This document shows, in pieces, positions 17,405 to 25,403 of a stretch of DNA of 64,000 nt. The translations under genes were made by a program, and so were the position numbers. Source of the DNA: JAKVKY01 sp964293585 (GTDB taxonomy: Bacteria > Bacillota > Negativicutes > Acidaminococcales > Acidaminococcaceae); contig CAXYYS010000001.1 of NCBI GenBank assembly GCA_964293585.1, forward strand, positions 1 to 64,000, read 5' to 3'. The notes below the pieces were generated by a model. That model worked only from the letters and a program-made list of their open reading frames with translations, did no database searches and was not told the origin of the DNA. Position 1 is the stretch's first letter. The number at the start of each line of letters is the position of its first letter.

Positions 17405-18085
17405 ATGTTTACAGGATTAGTAGCGGAGCTGGGCACGGTGCTCAGCCTGACGGAAGATGCACAGACCTGCCGCCTGGCCGTGCGGGCCCGGCAAGTTTTA
17501 CCGGGTCTCAAACTGGGCGACAGCATAGCGGTGAACGGTGTGTGTCTGACGGTGGTGGTCTTAACCGGCAGCAGTTTTACAGCGGATGTGATGCCGGAAA
17601 CTTTGCGCAGCAGTAATTTAGGCCAGCTGAAACCTGGCAGTAAGGTAAACCTGGAGCGCACGCTGCGTCCGGCGGACGGGCTGGATGGTCATCTGGTGCT
17701 GGGTCATGTGGAAGGCATCGGTACCATTGCCGGTATTACCAGGGAAGGCAATGCGGAAGTGTTCCGCATCACCGCGCCGGCAGATTTGCTGCGGTATATT
17801 ATCCCCAAGGGTTCTATCGCCGTGGACGGCATCAGCCTGACCGTGACCACGGTGACAGATCAGGATTTTGGCGTTTCCCTGATTCCCACCACCAGGAAAA
17901 GTACGACCCTGGGAGAGAAGGGCGTGGGAGGACAGGTAAACCTGGAAACCGATATCCTGGCCAAGTATGTGGAGCGGATGCTGGCGGCGCGTTTTAGTCA
18001 GACGGCCGCAGCCGGCGGGTCTCGCCGTACCCAGGTGGAAAACGCAGGTCTGACCGCGGAATTTTTAGCCAAAAATGGTTTTTAA
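17405..18085 (+). CDS. ribE: Riboflavin synthase, alpha chain
   Basis: 226 aa. Dismutates 6,7-dimethyl-8-ribityllumazine to riboflavin. It has the two homologous lumazine-binding halves, MFTGLVAELG with AVNGVCLTV and LVLGHVEGIGTI with AVDGISLTV. It starts one base after the ribD stop. The C-terminal 25 residues after KYVERML are longer than in typical members and may be unstructured. Confidence 0.96.
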   Translation: MFTGLVAELGTVLSLTEDAQTCRLAVRARQVLPGLKLGDSIAVNGVCLTVVVLTGSSFTADVMPETLRSSNLGQLKPGSKVNLERTLRPADGLDGHLVLGHVEGIGTIAGITREGNAEVFRITAPADLLRYIIPKGSIAVDGISLTVTTVTDQDFGVSLIPTTRKSTTLGEKGVGGQVNLETDILAKYVERMLAARFSQTAAAGGSRRTQVENAGLTAEFLAKNGF

Positions 18086-18165
18086 AAGCAGCAGGTCCTG
18101 CTGGTCCGGCAGGCCTGGCTGTACAGATAAACAGTAATTTTACAGAGAGAACAGAGGAGTTCAAG

Positions 18166-19386
18166 ATGGAAAATTTTAAATTTAACACGGTGGAAGAAGC
18201 TATAGCCGCTATCAAGGCAGGCCAGATGGTCCTGGTTACTGACGATGAGGACCGGGAGAACGAGGGCGACCTGATTACCAGCGCCAAACTCTGCACCCCG
18301 GAGCTAGTAAATTTTATGGCCAGGGAAGCCCGGGGGCTGATCTGTATGCCGGCCGCGCCGGAAATTATGGATAAGCTGCAGTTTGGCGCCATGGTGGCCA
18401 ATAACACGGATAACCACGAGACAGCTTTTTCCGTGTCGGTGGATTATAAGGATACCACCACCGGCATCAGCGCTTACGAGCGGGCCCGTACCATGCAGAT
18501 GTGCGCGGACCCGGCGGTCCAGCCCGGCGATTTTCGCCGTCCCGGTCACTGCTTTCCGCTACGTTCCCGGGCAGGCGGCGTCTTAGTCCGCACCGGCCAC
18601 ACGGAAGCGACCACGGATTTGTGTAAGCTGGCCGGTCTGCCGCCGGTAGGCTTGTGCTGCGAGATCATGAAGGACGACGGCCATATGGCCCGGGTGCCGG
18701 ATCTGATTAAATTTGCCCGGAAACACCAGCTGGTGTTTATTACGGTGGCAGAACTGGTAGCCTACCGTAAGGCTCACGAAAAGATGGTGCACCGGGTAGC
18801 GGAAGCAGCCCTGCCCAGCAAGTACGGCACCTTCCGTATCATCGCCTACGAAAACGACCTGGACGACCTTTGCCATGTGGCTCTGGTCAAGGGCGACGTC
18901 AAAGGAAAGAAAGATGTGCTGGTGCGGGTTCATTCCGAATGTCTCACCGGCGATGCTTTCGGCAGTTTGCGCTGCGACTGCGGCGACCAGCTGGCCACGG
19001 CTTTAAAGATGATTGAAAAAGAAGGCTGCGGCGTGGTGGTGTACATGCGGCAGGAAGGCCGCGGCATCGGCCTGGCCAATAAGATTCGCGCCTACGCCCT
19101 GCAGGATCAGGGTCTGGATACGGTGGAAGCCAATGTACGTTTAGGTTTTGCCCCGGATTTGCGGGACTACGGTCTGGGCGCCCAGATCCTGGCGGATTTA
19201 GGCCTGACCAGTATCCGGCTTATCACCAACAACCCGGCGAAACGGGCGGGACTTTCCGGGTACGGCATCACGGTTTCGGACCGGGTGCCCATCATCATGG
19301 AGCCCAACCATTATAACGAACATTATCTGGAAACCAAGGAAGACAAGATGGGGCATAAGCTGCATCTGCCTCAGGAAGGGAAGTAA
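18166..19386 (+). CDS. ribBA: Bifunctional DHBP synthase / GTP cyclohydrolase II
   Basis: 406 aa. Residues 1-200 are 3,4-dihydroxy-2-butanone 4-phosphate synthase (DDEDRENEGDL at 26-36; GHTEAT later), and 205-406 are GTP cyclohydrolase II, with zinc cysteines C259, C270 and C272 in HSECLTGDAFGSLRCDCG. Together they supply both precursors of riboflavin, from ribulose 5-phosphate and GTP. CAGAGGAG precedes the ATG. The 80 bases between ribE and this gene show no terminator. Confidence 0.97.
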   Translation: MENFKFNTVEEAIAAIKAGQMVLVTDDEDRENEGDLITSAKLCTPELVNFMAREARGLICMPAAPEIMDKLQFGAMVANNTDNHETAFSVSVDYKDTTTGISAYERARTMQMCADPAVQPGDFRRPGHCFPLRSRAGGVLVRTGHTEATTDLCKLAGLPPVGLCCEIMKDDGHMARVPDLIKFARKHQLVFITVAELVAYRKAHEKMVHRVAEAALPSKYGTFRIIAYENDLDDLCHVALVKGDVKGKKDVLVRVHSECLTGDAFGSLRCDCGDQLATALKMIEKEGCGVVVYMRQEGRGIGLANKIRAYALQDQGLDTVEANVRLGFAPDLRDYGLGAQILADLGLTSIRLITNNPAKRAGLSGYGITVSDRVPIIMEPNHYNEHYLETKEDKMGHKLHLPQEGK

Positions 19387-19391
19387 GCGTC

Positions 19392-20471
19392 ATGGCTAAG
19401 CCAGGAAATAAGAAACAGCTGCTGCCGGTACTTCTGGCAGCGGTGTTGATGTGGGGTCTGCCCTGGGCTAACGTTCAGGCGGCTAAGAAACCGGTTATTA
19501 CCGCGCCCACTACTTCGGTGGCGGAGCTGCAGGAAGTTCTGGCTATCGAGGCCCAGGAACAGCCTGCGGCGGTTTCTGCCTACGAGCAGCCACTGGTGCA
19601 TCCCGTCCGGGAACGTGGCTATCTCTGGCGCTACGAAGGCACCGGCACCGGGGGACTGCCACGACGTTTCCGTACGGAACAGTATCCGTTAGCCAAAGCG
19701 GCCTGGACTCCCAGTACGGAAGGTCTGGCTGCCTTGCGCGTTTCCGGCAGCGCCAATCCGGGACGCAATGAGTTTAAACCCCTGCTGCAGACTTTACGCA
19801 CGGCGGCAGGCCAGGGACCCATCTATATCGTGGATTTGCGCCAGGAAAGCCACGGGTATCTGAACAACGAAACCGTCAGCTGGTACGGCAAGGATAACCG
19901 GTCCAACGTAGGTTTAAGCACGGCAGCTATCCTGCAGGATGAAGCTCAGCGCCTGGCGGCTGCGCAGGGTAAGACCGTGGCGGCTACAGCTTTTGGCTGG
20001 GGAAAACCCACGGGAGGCAAAACTTTTACCGTGACCAGTTCCGAGACGGAAGCGGCAGCGGTGCAGGCAGCCGGCGGGCATTATGTCAGGTTCACCCTGA
20101 CGGATATGCTGGCGCCTCAACCGGATCAGGTAGATGCCTTTTTGAAGTTTTACAAGCGTCTGCCTAAAGATGCCTGGCTGCATTTTCACTGTCAGGCCGG
20201 TATGGGACGGACGACGACTTTCATGACCATGGCGGACATTCTCCGCAATGCGGACCGGGTGCCGGTGGAAGACATCGCAGCCCGGCAGTATCTCCTGAAG
20301 GGCGTGAACCTTTTGGAAGGCGGCAAGAAGGACAGCGACGACTGGCACGAGCTGGCGGCGGTGGACCGGGCCCGTTTCATCAAATATTTTTATGATTATG
20401 TGCAGGCGTATCCCCAGCTGAATAAGAGCTGGTCCGCCTGGTTGAGCAAACAAGCAGCAGTAAATAAATAA
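19392..20471 (+). CDS. Exported PTP-like cysteine phytase (inositol phosphatase)
   Basis: 359 aa. Signal peptide (residues 1-30, ending NVQA). The P-loop HCQAGMGRT at 266-274 gives nucleophile C267 and R273; DLRQESHGYLNNETVSWYG from 148 and TDMLAPQPDQVDAF near 237-250 match the protein-tyrosine-phosphatase-like phytases known from Selenomonas ruminantium, Mitsuokella and Megasphaera, which remove phosphates from phytate outside the cytoplasm. It lies five bases after ribBA and 43 before ribH, in the same direction, so it should be transcribed from the FMN-riboswitch promoter. A role in the missing riboflavin phosphatase step is unlikely because the protein is exported. Confidence 0.9.
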   Translation: MAKPGNKKQLLPVLLAAVLMWGLPWANVQAAKKPVITAPTTSVAELQEVLAIEAQEQPAAVSAYEQPLVHPVRERGYLWRYEGTGTGGLPRRFRTEQYPLAKAAWTPSTEGLAALRVSGSANPGRNEFKPLLQTLRTAAGQGPIYIVDLRQESHGYLNNETVSWYGKDNRSNVGLSTAAILQDEAQRLAAAQGKTVAATAFGWGKPTGGKTFTVTSSETEAAAVQAAGGHYVRFTLTDMLAPQPDQVDAFLKFYKRLPKDAWLHFHCQAGMGRTTTFMTMADILRNADRVPVEDIAARQYLLKGVNLLEGGKKDSDDWHELAAVDRARFIKYFYDYVQAYPQLNKSWSAWLSKQAAVNK

Positions 20472-20514
20472 GTAAATAAATAAACAGCGTTTAAAATGCA
20501 GAGGAGGAAACAAC

Positions 20515-20979
20515 ATGCAAACTTTAGAAGGAAAATTAACCGCGAAAAATATGAAGGTGGCCATCGTGGTGGCCCGTTTTAACGAATTTATCACCAGCAA
20601 ACTTTTAGGCGGCGCTTTAGACTGCCTGACCCGTCACGAGGCGGAGGATAAGAATATTACCGTGGCCTGGGTGCCGGGTGCTTTTGAGATTCCCCTGGCT
20701 GCCCAAACTCTGGCCGCTACCAAAAAGTACGATGCGGTAATCTGCCTGGGCGCAGTGATTCGCGGCGCTACCCCGCATTTTGATTATGTGTGTGCCGAAG
20801 CTTCCAAAGGTGTGGCCCAGGTAGCTTTGCAGCAGCAGGTGCCGGTGGCTTTCGGTATCCTGACCACGGATACGATCCAGCAGGCCGTGGAACGCGCCGG
20901 CACCAAGAGCGGCAACAAGGGTACGGACGCAGCGATGAGCGCCATGGAGATGGTGAACCTGCTGCGGCAGGTAAAATAA
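20515..20979 (+). CDS. ribH: 6,7-dimethyl-8-ribityllumazine synthase
   Basis: 154 aa. Condenses the ribityl-diaminouracil with DHBP. Recognised by VAIVVARFNEFIT, WVPGAFEIP, CLGAVIRGATPHFDYVC, and the closing GTKSGNKG segment. AGAGGAGG precedes the ATG. The 40 bases before it contain short TAAA repeats but no terminator, so it remains in the rib operon although separated from ribBA by the phytase gene. Confidence 0.97.
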   Translation: MQTLEGKLTAKNMKVAIVVARFNEFITSKLLGGALDCLTRHEAEDKNITVAWVPGAFEIPLAAQTLAATKKYDAVICLGAVIRGATPHFDYVCAEASKGVAQVALQQQVPVAFGILTTDTIQQAVERAGTKSGNKGTDAAMSAMEMVNLLRQVK

Positions 20980-20980
20980 T

Positions 20981-21847
20981 ATGGCCCAGTTACCGGATAT
21001 CTTAACCATGGGTACGGCGTCGGGCGTACGTATTTACGCCACCCGTACCACGAATTTGACCCGTACTATTACCGAAAGGCATAAATGTTCCCATGTGGCC
21101 AGCGCCGCTTTAGGCCGGGCTATGGCCGGCGCCCTGCTGTTTGCCGCCACCATGAAGGACGGGGAGCGGGTTGGGCTGCGCTTTAAAGGCGACGGTCCTA
21201 TCGGCGAGGTGGTAGCCGACGCAGAGAATTTCTGTGTGCGGGGCTATGTGGGCAACCCGGATGTCTATCTGCCGCCCAAGAACGGCAAGCTGGATGTGGG
21301 CGGCGCCGTAGGTGCGGGCACTATTACCGTGACGCGCTACCGCAAGAATGCGGCGCCTTTTACCGGTTATGCCAACCTGGTCAGCGGCGAGATTGCCAAT
21401 GATCTGACCAGTTATCTTTACACCTCGGAGCAGACGCCTTCTTCAGTGGCCCTGGGGGTTCTGGTAGCGCCCAGCGGTCAGGTCCTGGAAGCAGGCGGCT
21501 ACTTTATCCAGGCGCTGCCGGATTGTGACGAGCACACCCTGGATATCCTGGACGCCAACGTGCGCCGTCTGCCCTATGTTTCCCAGATGCTGGAACTGGG
21601 GTACGGCCCGGAAAAGATGATTGAGCTTCTGGGACGCGGTCTGGAAACCCATATTCTGGAAACAAAACCGGTGCAGTTTAAATGCCGCTGCAGCCGGGAA
21701 CGGGTTTTACAAACTTTGGCGACGCTGCCGGCGAAGGATTTACAGGAGCTGGGGCAGGATGCCAAGACGGAAGTACATTGTCCTTTCTGCAACGAGACCT
21801 ACCTGTTTAGCAAGGAAGAGATCCAGGCGTTGGCACAAGCTGAATAG
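20981..21847 (+). CDS. hslO: Redox-regulated chaperone Hsp33
   Basis: 288 aa. Holdase chaperone switched on by oxidation. The C-terminal zinc centre shows CRC near residue 229 and CPFC near 262, the CxC...CxxC pattern that releases zinc on oxidation. The N-terminal domain includes the HKCSHVASAALGRAMAG segment typical of the family. The ATG is one base after the ribH stop, so it is the last gene of the rib transcript; a terminator follows directly. Confidence 0.96.
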   Translation: MAQLPDILTMGTASGVRIYATRTTNLTRTITERHKCSHVASAALGRAMAGALLFAATMKDGERVGLRFKGDGPIGEVVADAENFCVRGYVGNPDVYLPPKNGKLDVGGAVGAGTITVTRYRKNAAPFTGYANLVSGEIANDLTSYLYTSEQTPSSVALGVLVAPSGQVLEAGGYFIQALPDCDEHTLDILDANVRRLPYVSQMLELGYGPEKMIELLGRGLETHILETKPVQFKCRCSRERVLQTLATLPAKDLQELGQDAKTEVHCPFCNETYLFSKEEIQALAQAE

Positions 21848-21855
21848 AAACTTTG

Positions 21856-21888
21856 GGACCAGCGGCTTTCCGGCGGCTGGTCCTTTTG
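21856..21888 (+). terminator. Terminator after hslO
   Basis: GGACCAGC (21856-21863) pairs with GCTGGTCC (21876-21883), followed by TTTTG. It ends the rib-phytase-hslO transcript before the recA promoter. Confidence 0.85.
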
Positions 21889-21908
21889 CGCCGGCCGGTA
21901 AATTCTAC

Positions 21909-21938
21909 TTGACAAAAACGAACAACCGTTTGTATAAT
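21909..21938 (+). promoter_or_regulatory. recA promoter
   Basis: TTGACA (21909-21914), an 18-base spacer, TATAAT (21933-21938), about 37 bases before the recA start. Confidence 0.9.
21919..21932 (+). promoter_or_regulatory. LexA (SOS) operator, Bacillus type
   Basis: CGAAC-AACC-GTTTG fits the Gram-positive LexA box CGAAC-N4-GTTCG with one mismatch. It fills the spacer between the -35 and -10 of recA, so LexA binding would block RNA polymerase. Confidence 0.85.
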
Positions 21939-21974
21939 AAGGACAAGGATAGTTCTCACAGGAGGTAAAGATTA

Positions 21975-23051
21975 ATGGCAACAACTGAACGCGATAAAGA
22001 TAAACAGCGGGCGTTAGACAGCGCCATGCATCAGATTGAAAAAGATTTTGGCAAAGGCTCCATCATGAAGTTAGGCGAAGCCAGCGCCAAGATGAACGTG
22101 GAAGTCATCCCCACCGGGGCCCTGACCCTGGATATTGCCTTAGGCGTTGGCGGCATCCCCCGCGGACGTGTGACCGAGATTTACGGTCCTGAATCTTCCG
22201 GCAAGACCACCGTGGCCCTGCATATGATCGCTGAAGCCCAAAAACTGGGTGGCTATGCGGCATTTATTGATGCGGAGCATGCTCTGGATCCGGAATACGC
22301 CAGACATTTAGGCGTGGACGTGGATAATCTGCTTATCAGCCAGCCGGATAACGGCGAACAGGCTCTGGAAATTTGCGACGCCCTGGTACGCAGCGGCGCC
22401 ATCGATATTATCGTCATCGACTCCGTGGCGGCGCTGGTACCTCGCGCCGAGATTGAAGGCGAGATGGGCGATTCCCATGTAGGTTTGCAGGCACGGCTGA
22501 TGAGCCAGGCCCTGCGTAAACTTACCGGCATCATCTCTAAATCCAAGTGCGCCACCATCTTCATCAACCAGATCCGTGAGAAGGTGGGCGTCATGTTCGG
22601 TAATCCGGAAACGACCACCGGCGGCCGGGCGCTCAAATTCTATTCTACCATCCGGCTGGAGGTGCGCCGTATTGAGACCATCAAGAACGGTACGGAAAGC
22701 ATCGGCTCCCGCACCCGGGTCAAGGTAGTAAAGAACAAGGTAGCGCCTCCCTTCAAGCAGGCGGAATTCGATATTCTCTACGGTGAAGGCATCTCCACCG
22801 AAGGCTGTATCGTGGACCTGGCGGCGGACATGGACATCATCCAGAAGAGCGGCGCCTGGTATTCCTATAATAATATGCGTATCGGCCAGGGCAAGGAAAA
22901 AGCCCGGGATTATCTGAAAGAGAATCCTCAGGTCTGCAAGGAAGTTGAGAAAAAGGTGCGTGACCTGACCATTAATAAAGTGGTAAGCGAAAGTGCAGGT
23001 GCGCCTGAAGATGCCGTGGCAGAAACCAAAGAAGAGCCTGACGACAAGTAA
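21975..23051 (+). CDS. recA: Recombinase RecA
   Basis: 358 aa. Strand-exchange ATPase and co-protease for LexA self-cleavage. Walker A GPESSGKTT near residues 66-74, DSVAALVP, the L2 region INQIREKVGVMFGNPE and the C-terminal acidic tail EETKEEPDDK-like end are all typical. AGGAGGTAAAGATTA places the ribosome-binding site well before ATG 21975. Regulated by the LexA box in its promoter and followed by recX. Confidence 0.98.
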   Translation: MATTERDKDKQRALDSAMHQIEKDFGKGSIMKLGEASAKMNVEVIPTGALTLDIALGVGGIPRGRVTEIYGPESSGKTTVALHMIAEAQKLGGYAAFIDAEHALDPEYARHLGVDVDNLLISQPDNGEQALEICDALVRSGAIDIIVIDSVAALVPRAEIEGEMGDSHVGLQARLMSQALRKLTGIISKSKCATIFINQIREKVGVMFGNPETTTGGRALKFYSTIRLEVRRIETIKNGTESIGSRTRVKVVKNKVAPPFKQAEFDILYGEGISTEGCIVDLAADMDIIQKSGAWYSYNNMRIGQGKEKARDYLKENPQVCKEVEKKVRDLTINKVVSESAGAPEDAVAETKEEPDDK

Positions 23052-23520
23052 TCAGGTTTATGAGTTTGCCTTAAAGCTGTTAGGCAACCGGGATTACAGC
23101 GAGCAGGAGCTGCGCAGCCGTTTACTAAGGCGGGGCGCTGCGCCCGAGTTTTGTGACCAGGCGGTGGCCAAACTGAAGGAGTATCATCTGCTGGATGAAC
23201 AACGATACGCCCAAAAGGTGTATGAGGCCTGGCTGGACAAAAAAGTGTACGGCCGGCTGCATCTGCAGGCGGAACTGGTAAAAAAACAGGTGGAACCCCA
23301 GTATGTGCCGGCGATTCTGGCACAGTTTACCGGGGAGCAGGAAGAGGCAAGGGCCCTGGCAGCTTTTGCGGTGCTGGCCAGACGCAAGGACCAAAAATAT
23401 GATTGTACCACGGAAAAAGGTGTGGCAGCCCTGGTTCGTTATCTGACCAGCCGCGGTTTTTCCGCACCGGCGGTGCACCGGGTCCTGGCGGAGGCCAAAA
23501 AACAGCTTCTGGAGCAGTGA
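23011..23520 (+). CDS. recX: Regulatory protein RecX
   Basis: 169 aa. Modulator of RecA filaments. It has the helical RecX repeats (ALKLLGNRDYSEQELRSRLLRRG; VYGRLHLQAEL; YLTSRGFSAPAVHRVL). The start is uncertain: ATG 23011 and GTG 22993 are both inside the 3' end of recA and neither has a good ribosome-binding site, which suggests translational coupling with recA; ATG is chosen. Confidence 0.88.
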   Translation: MPWQKPKKSLTTSNQVYEFALKLLGNRDYSEQELRSRLLRRGAAPEFCDQAVAKLKEYHLLDEQRYAQKVYEAWLDKKVYGRLHLQAELVKKQVEPQYVPAILAQFTGEQEEARALAAFAVLARRKDQKYDCTTEKGVAALVRYLTSRGFSAPAVHRVLAEAKKQLLEQ

Positions 23521-23529
23521 ATTTTTAGA

Positions 23530-23560
23530 GAACAGGCGTTACAGGCGCCTGTTCTTTTTT
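23530..23560 (+). terminator. Terminator after recX
   Basis: GAACAGGCG (23530-23538) and CGCCTGTTC (23546-23554) form a perfect 9-bp stem followed by TTTTTT, ten bases after the recX stop. Confidence 0.9.
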
Positions 23561-23595
23561 ATTAGGTCTTTAGTACGATAATTCTCGCCTTTTAC

Positions 23596-23624
23596 TTGAC
23601 TTTTGGACCTATTTTATTTACAAT
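23596..23624 (+). promoter_or_regulatory. Promoter of the rny leader
   Basis: TTGACT (23596-23601), 17-base spacer, TACAAT (23619-23624); one mismatch in each hexamer. The predicted start is near 23631, about 150 bases before the rny coding region. Confidence 0.8.
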
Positions 23625-23630
23625 TATATT

Positions 23631-23751
23631 GTCCAATCGTGTGTAATTAATGTTTGATGTTTCCTGCTTAGGCAGGAAGGCCCCGCATTAACTAAAGGGG
23701 CGGTTTTGCTTATTCCAAAAGGGGCAGCACGAGTTTGTTGCCCGCTTTTTT
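23631..23751 (+). promoter_or_regulatory. Structured rny leader RNA ending in an intrinsic terminator
   Basis: Three hairpins in a row: TTCCTGC-TTAG-GCAGGAA (23661-23678), GCCCC with GGGGC (23680-23684 and 23697-23701) around a 12-base loop, and a terminator GGGCAGCA-CGAGTT-TGTTGCCC (23722-23743) followed by six T residues. GGGGC of the middle hairpin can also pair with the GCCC half of the terminator, so a switch between two folds is possible. I do not recognise it as a known riboswitch. It could be an attenuator for rny or a separate small RNA of about 120 bases. Confidence 0.6.
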
Positions 23752-23779
23752 ATGTTAGAACAGGGGGAGGTGAAAGTAA

Positions 23780-25315
23780 ATTTTAGGAACGATTATTGCC
23801 GTTATTGTAGCTGTTATCGTGGGTGTAGGTGGCGGTTACCTGGTACGCAAGAATATTGCGGAAGGGAAGCTGGCCAGCGCGGAAGAACGCGCAGACCGTA
23901 TGCTCAAGGAAGCACAGCTGCAAATTGACGCGAAAAAGAAAGAATCTTTGCTGGAAGCAAAGGATGAGATTCACAAACAACGTACCGAAATGGAACGTGA
24001 GAATAAAGAGCGCCGCATCGATCTGCAACGTCAGGAACGCCGCCTGGTTCAAAAGGAGGAAAACCTGGACAAGAAGATTGACGCTTTCGAAAAGAAAGAG
24101 GAGCATCTGAACTTAAAAGAAACCAAGCTCAATGCTACTCAGGAGAAAGTGGACGCGCTTTACCAGAGACAACTGCAGGAGCTGGAAAGACTTTCCGGAC
24201 TCAGCAGTGAAGACGCCAAGAAGGAGCTCCTTGCCGCCGTGGAGGAAGATGTCCAACACGACACTGCCAAGATGATTAAGGACATGGAGCAGAAGGCGAA
24301 AGATGAAGCGGACATGAAGGCCCGGGATATTATTTCCACGGCCATCCAACGTTGCGCCGCAGACCACGTGGCTGAAACTACGGTTTCCGTGGTGGATCTG
24401 CCGAACGACGAGATGAAAGGCCGGATCATCGGCCGGGAAGGCCGCAACATCAGAACCCTGGAAACCCTGACTGGTATTGACTTGATTATCGATGATACTC
24501 CGGAAGCGGTTATTATTTCCGGTTTTGATCCCGTTAGACGGGAGGTTGCACGTATTGCCCTGGAGAAACTGATTAACGATGGCCGTATCCATCCTGCCCG
24601 TATTGAGGAAATGGTGGAGAAGGCTCAGAAGGAAGTAGAGCAGAGGATTAAGGAAGCCGGCGAACAGGCCACCTTCACCGTAGGTGTGAACGGTCTGCAC
24701 CCCGAACTGATTAAGCTTCTGGGACGCTTAAGATATCGTACCAGCTATGGCCAGAACGTACTCAATCATTCTGTCGAGGTGGCTAATCTGGCAGGCATCA
24801 TGGCTGCTGAGTTAGGCGTGGATGTAACCCTGGCTAAACGTGCCTGTTTACTACATGATATCGGTAAAGCCGTGGACCACGAGATGGAAGGTTCCCATGT
24901 GGAACTGGGTGTCCAGGTGGCCAAGAAGTATCACGAATCTGAGAAAGTTATTAACGCTATCGCATCCCATCACGGGGATACGGAAGCCACTTGTGTGGAA
25001 TCCGTGCTGGTAGCCGCAGCGGATGCAGTTTCTGCAGCACGCCCCGGCGCCCGCCGCGAGACTTTGGAAAGTTACCTGAAACGTTTGACGCGATTGGAAG
25101 AAATCTCCGAATCCTTCGACGGTGTGGAAAAGTGTTATGCTGTCCAGGCCGGCAGGGAAATCAGGATTATGGTTAAACCCGACGTGATCGATGACACCAA
25201 GGCAGTGCTCTTGGCGCGCGAAATTTCCAAGAAGATTGAGGAGGAAATGGAGTATCCCGGTCAGATCAAGGTGGTTATCATCAGAGAGACCCGGGCTATT
25301 GATTACGCTAAATAA
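23780..25315 (+). CDS. rny: Ribonuclease Y, probable AUU start
   Basis: 511 aa if started at ATT 23780. Membrane-anchored endoribonuclease that begins mRNA decay. Order: membrane helix (about residues 2-20), coiled coil (about 25-190), KH domain with GRIIGREGRN (214-223), HD domain with HD at 359-360 in LLHDIGKAVDHE. The frame is closed by TAA at 23777-23779. Between it and GTG 23819 there is no ATG, GTG or TTG, yet these 13 codons encode the conserved membrane helix and GGGAGG ends nine bases before ATT. A start at GTG 23819 has no ribosome-binding site and loses half the helix. A one-base sequence error is the main alternative. Confidence 0.9.
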   Translation: MLGTIIAVIVAVIVGVGGGYLVRKNIAEGKLASAEERADRMLKEAQLQIDAKKKESLLEAKDEIHKQRTEMERENKERRIDLQRQERRLVQKEENLDKKIDAFEKKEEHLNLKETKLNATQEKVDALYQRQLQELERLSGLSSEDAKKELLAAVEEDVQHDTAKMIKDMEQKAKDEADMKARDIISTAIQRCAADHVAETTVSVVDLPNDEMKGRIIGREGRNIRTLETLTGIDLIIDDTPEAVIISGFDPVRREVARIALEKLINDGRIHPARIEEMVEKAQKEVEQRIKEAGEQATFTVGVNGLHPELIKLLGRLRYRTSYGQNVLNHSVEVANLAGIMAAELGVDVTLAKRACLLHDIGKAVDHEMEGSHVELGVQVAKKYHESEKVINAIASHHGDTEATCVESVLVAAADAVSAARPGARRETLESYLKRLTRLEEISESFDGVEKCYAVQAGREIRIMVKPDVIDDTKAVLLAREISKKIEEEMEYPGQIKVVIIRETRAIDYAK

Positions 25316-25327
25316 TTGCAGTTTTAA

Positions 25328-25356
25328 AGCCGCAGGCTTTTGTCTGCGGCTTTTTT
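25328..25356 (+). terminator. Terminator after rny
   Basis: AGCCGCAG (25328-25335) and CTGCGGCT (25344-25351) form a perfect 8-bp stem followed by TTTTTT. Confidence 0.9.
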
Positions 25357-25403
25357 ATGTTATAATATAATATATTTGATTTTAAACTGGTGGAGGTTAG
25401 AGC

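Noticed and set aside
19392..20471. Phytase-like gene as the missing cytosolic riboflavin-pathway phosphatase
   Set aside because: A clear signal peptide puts the product outside the cytoplasm, and the motif set is that of exported phytases.
23661..23751. rny leader as a known riboswitch (preQ1, guanidine, fluoride, c-di-GMP, SAM, FMN)
   Set aside because: An ACGAG sequence lies in the last hairpin, but the paired ACGR hairpins of guanidine-II are not present, and no other consensus core is met.
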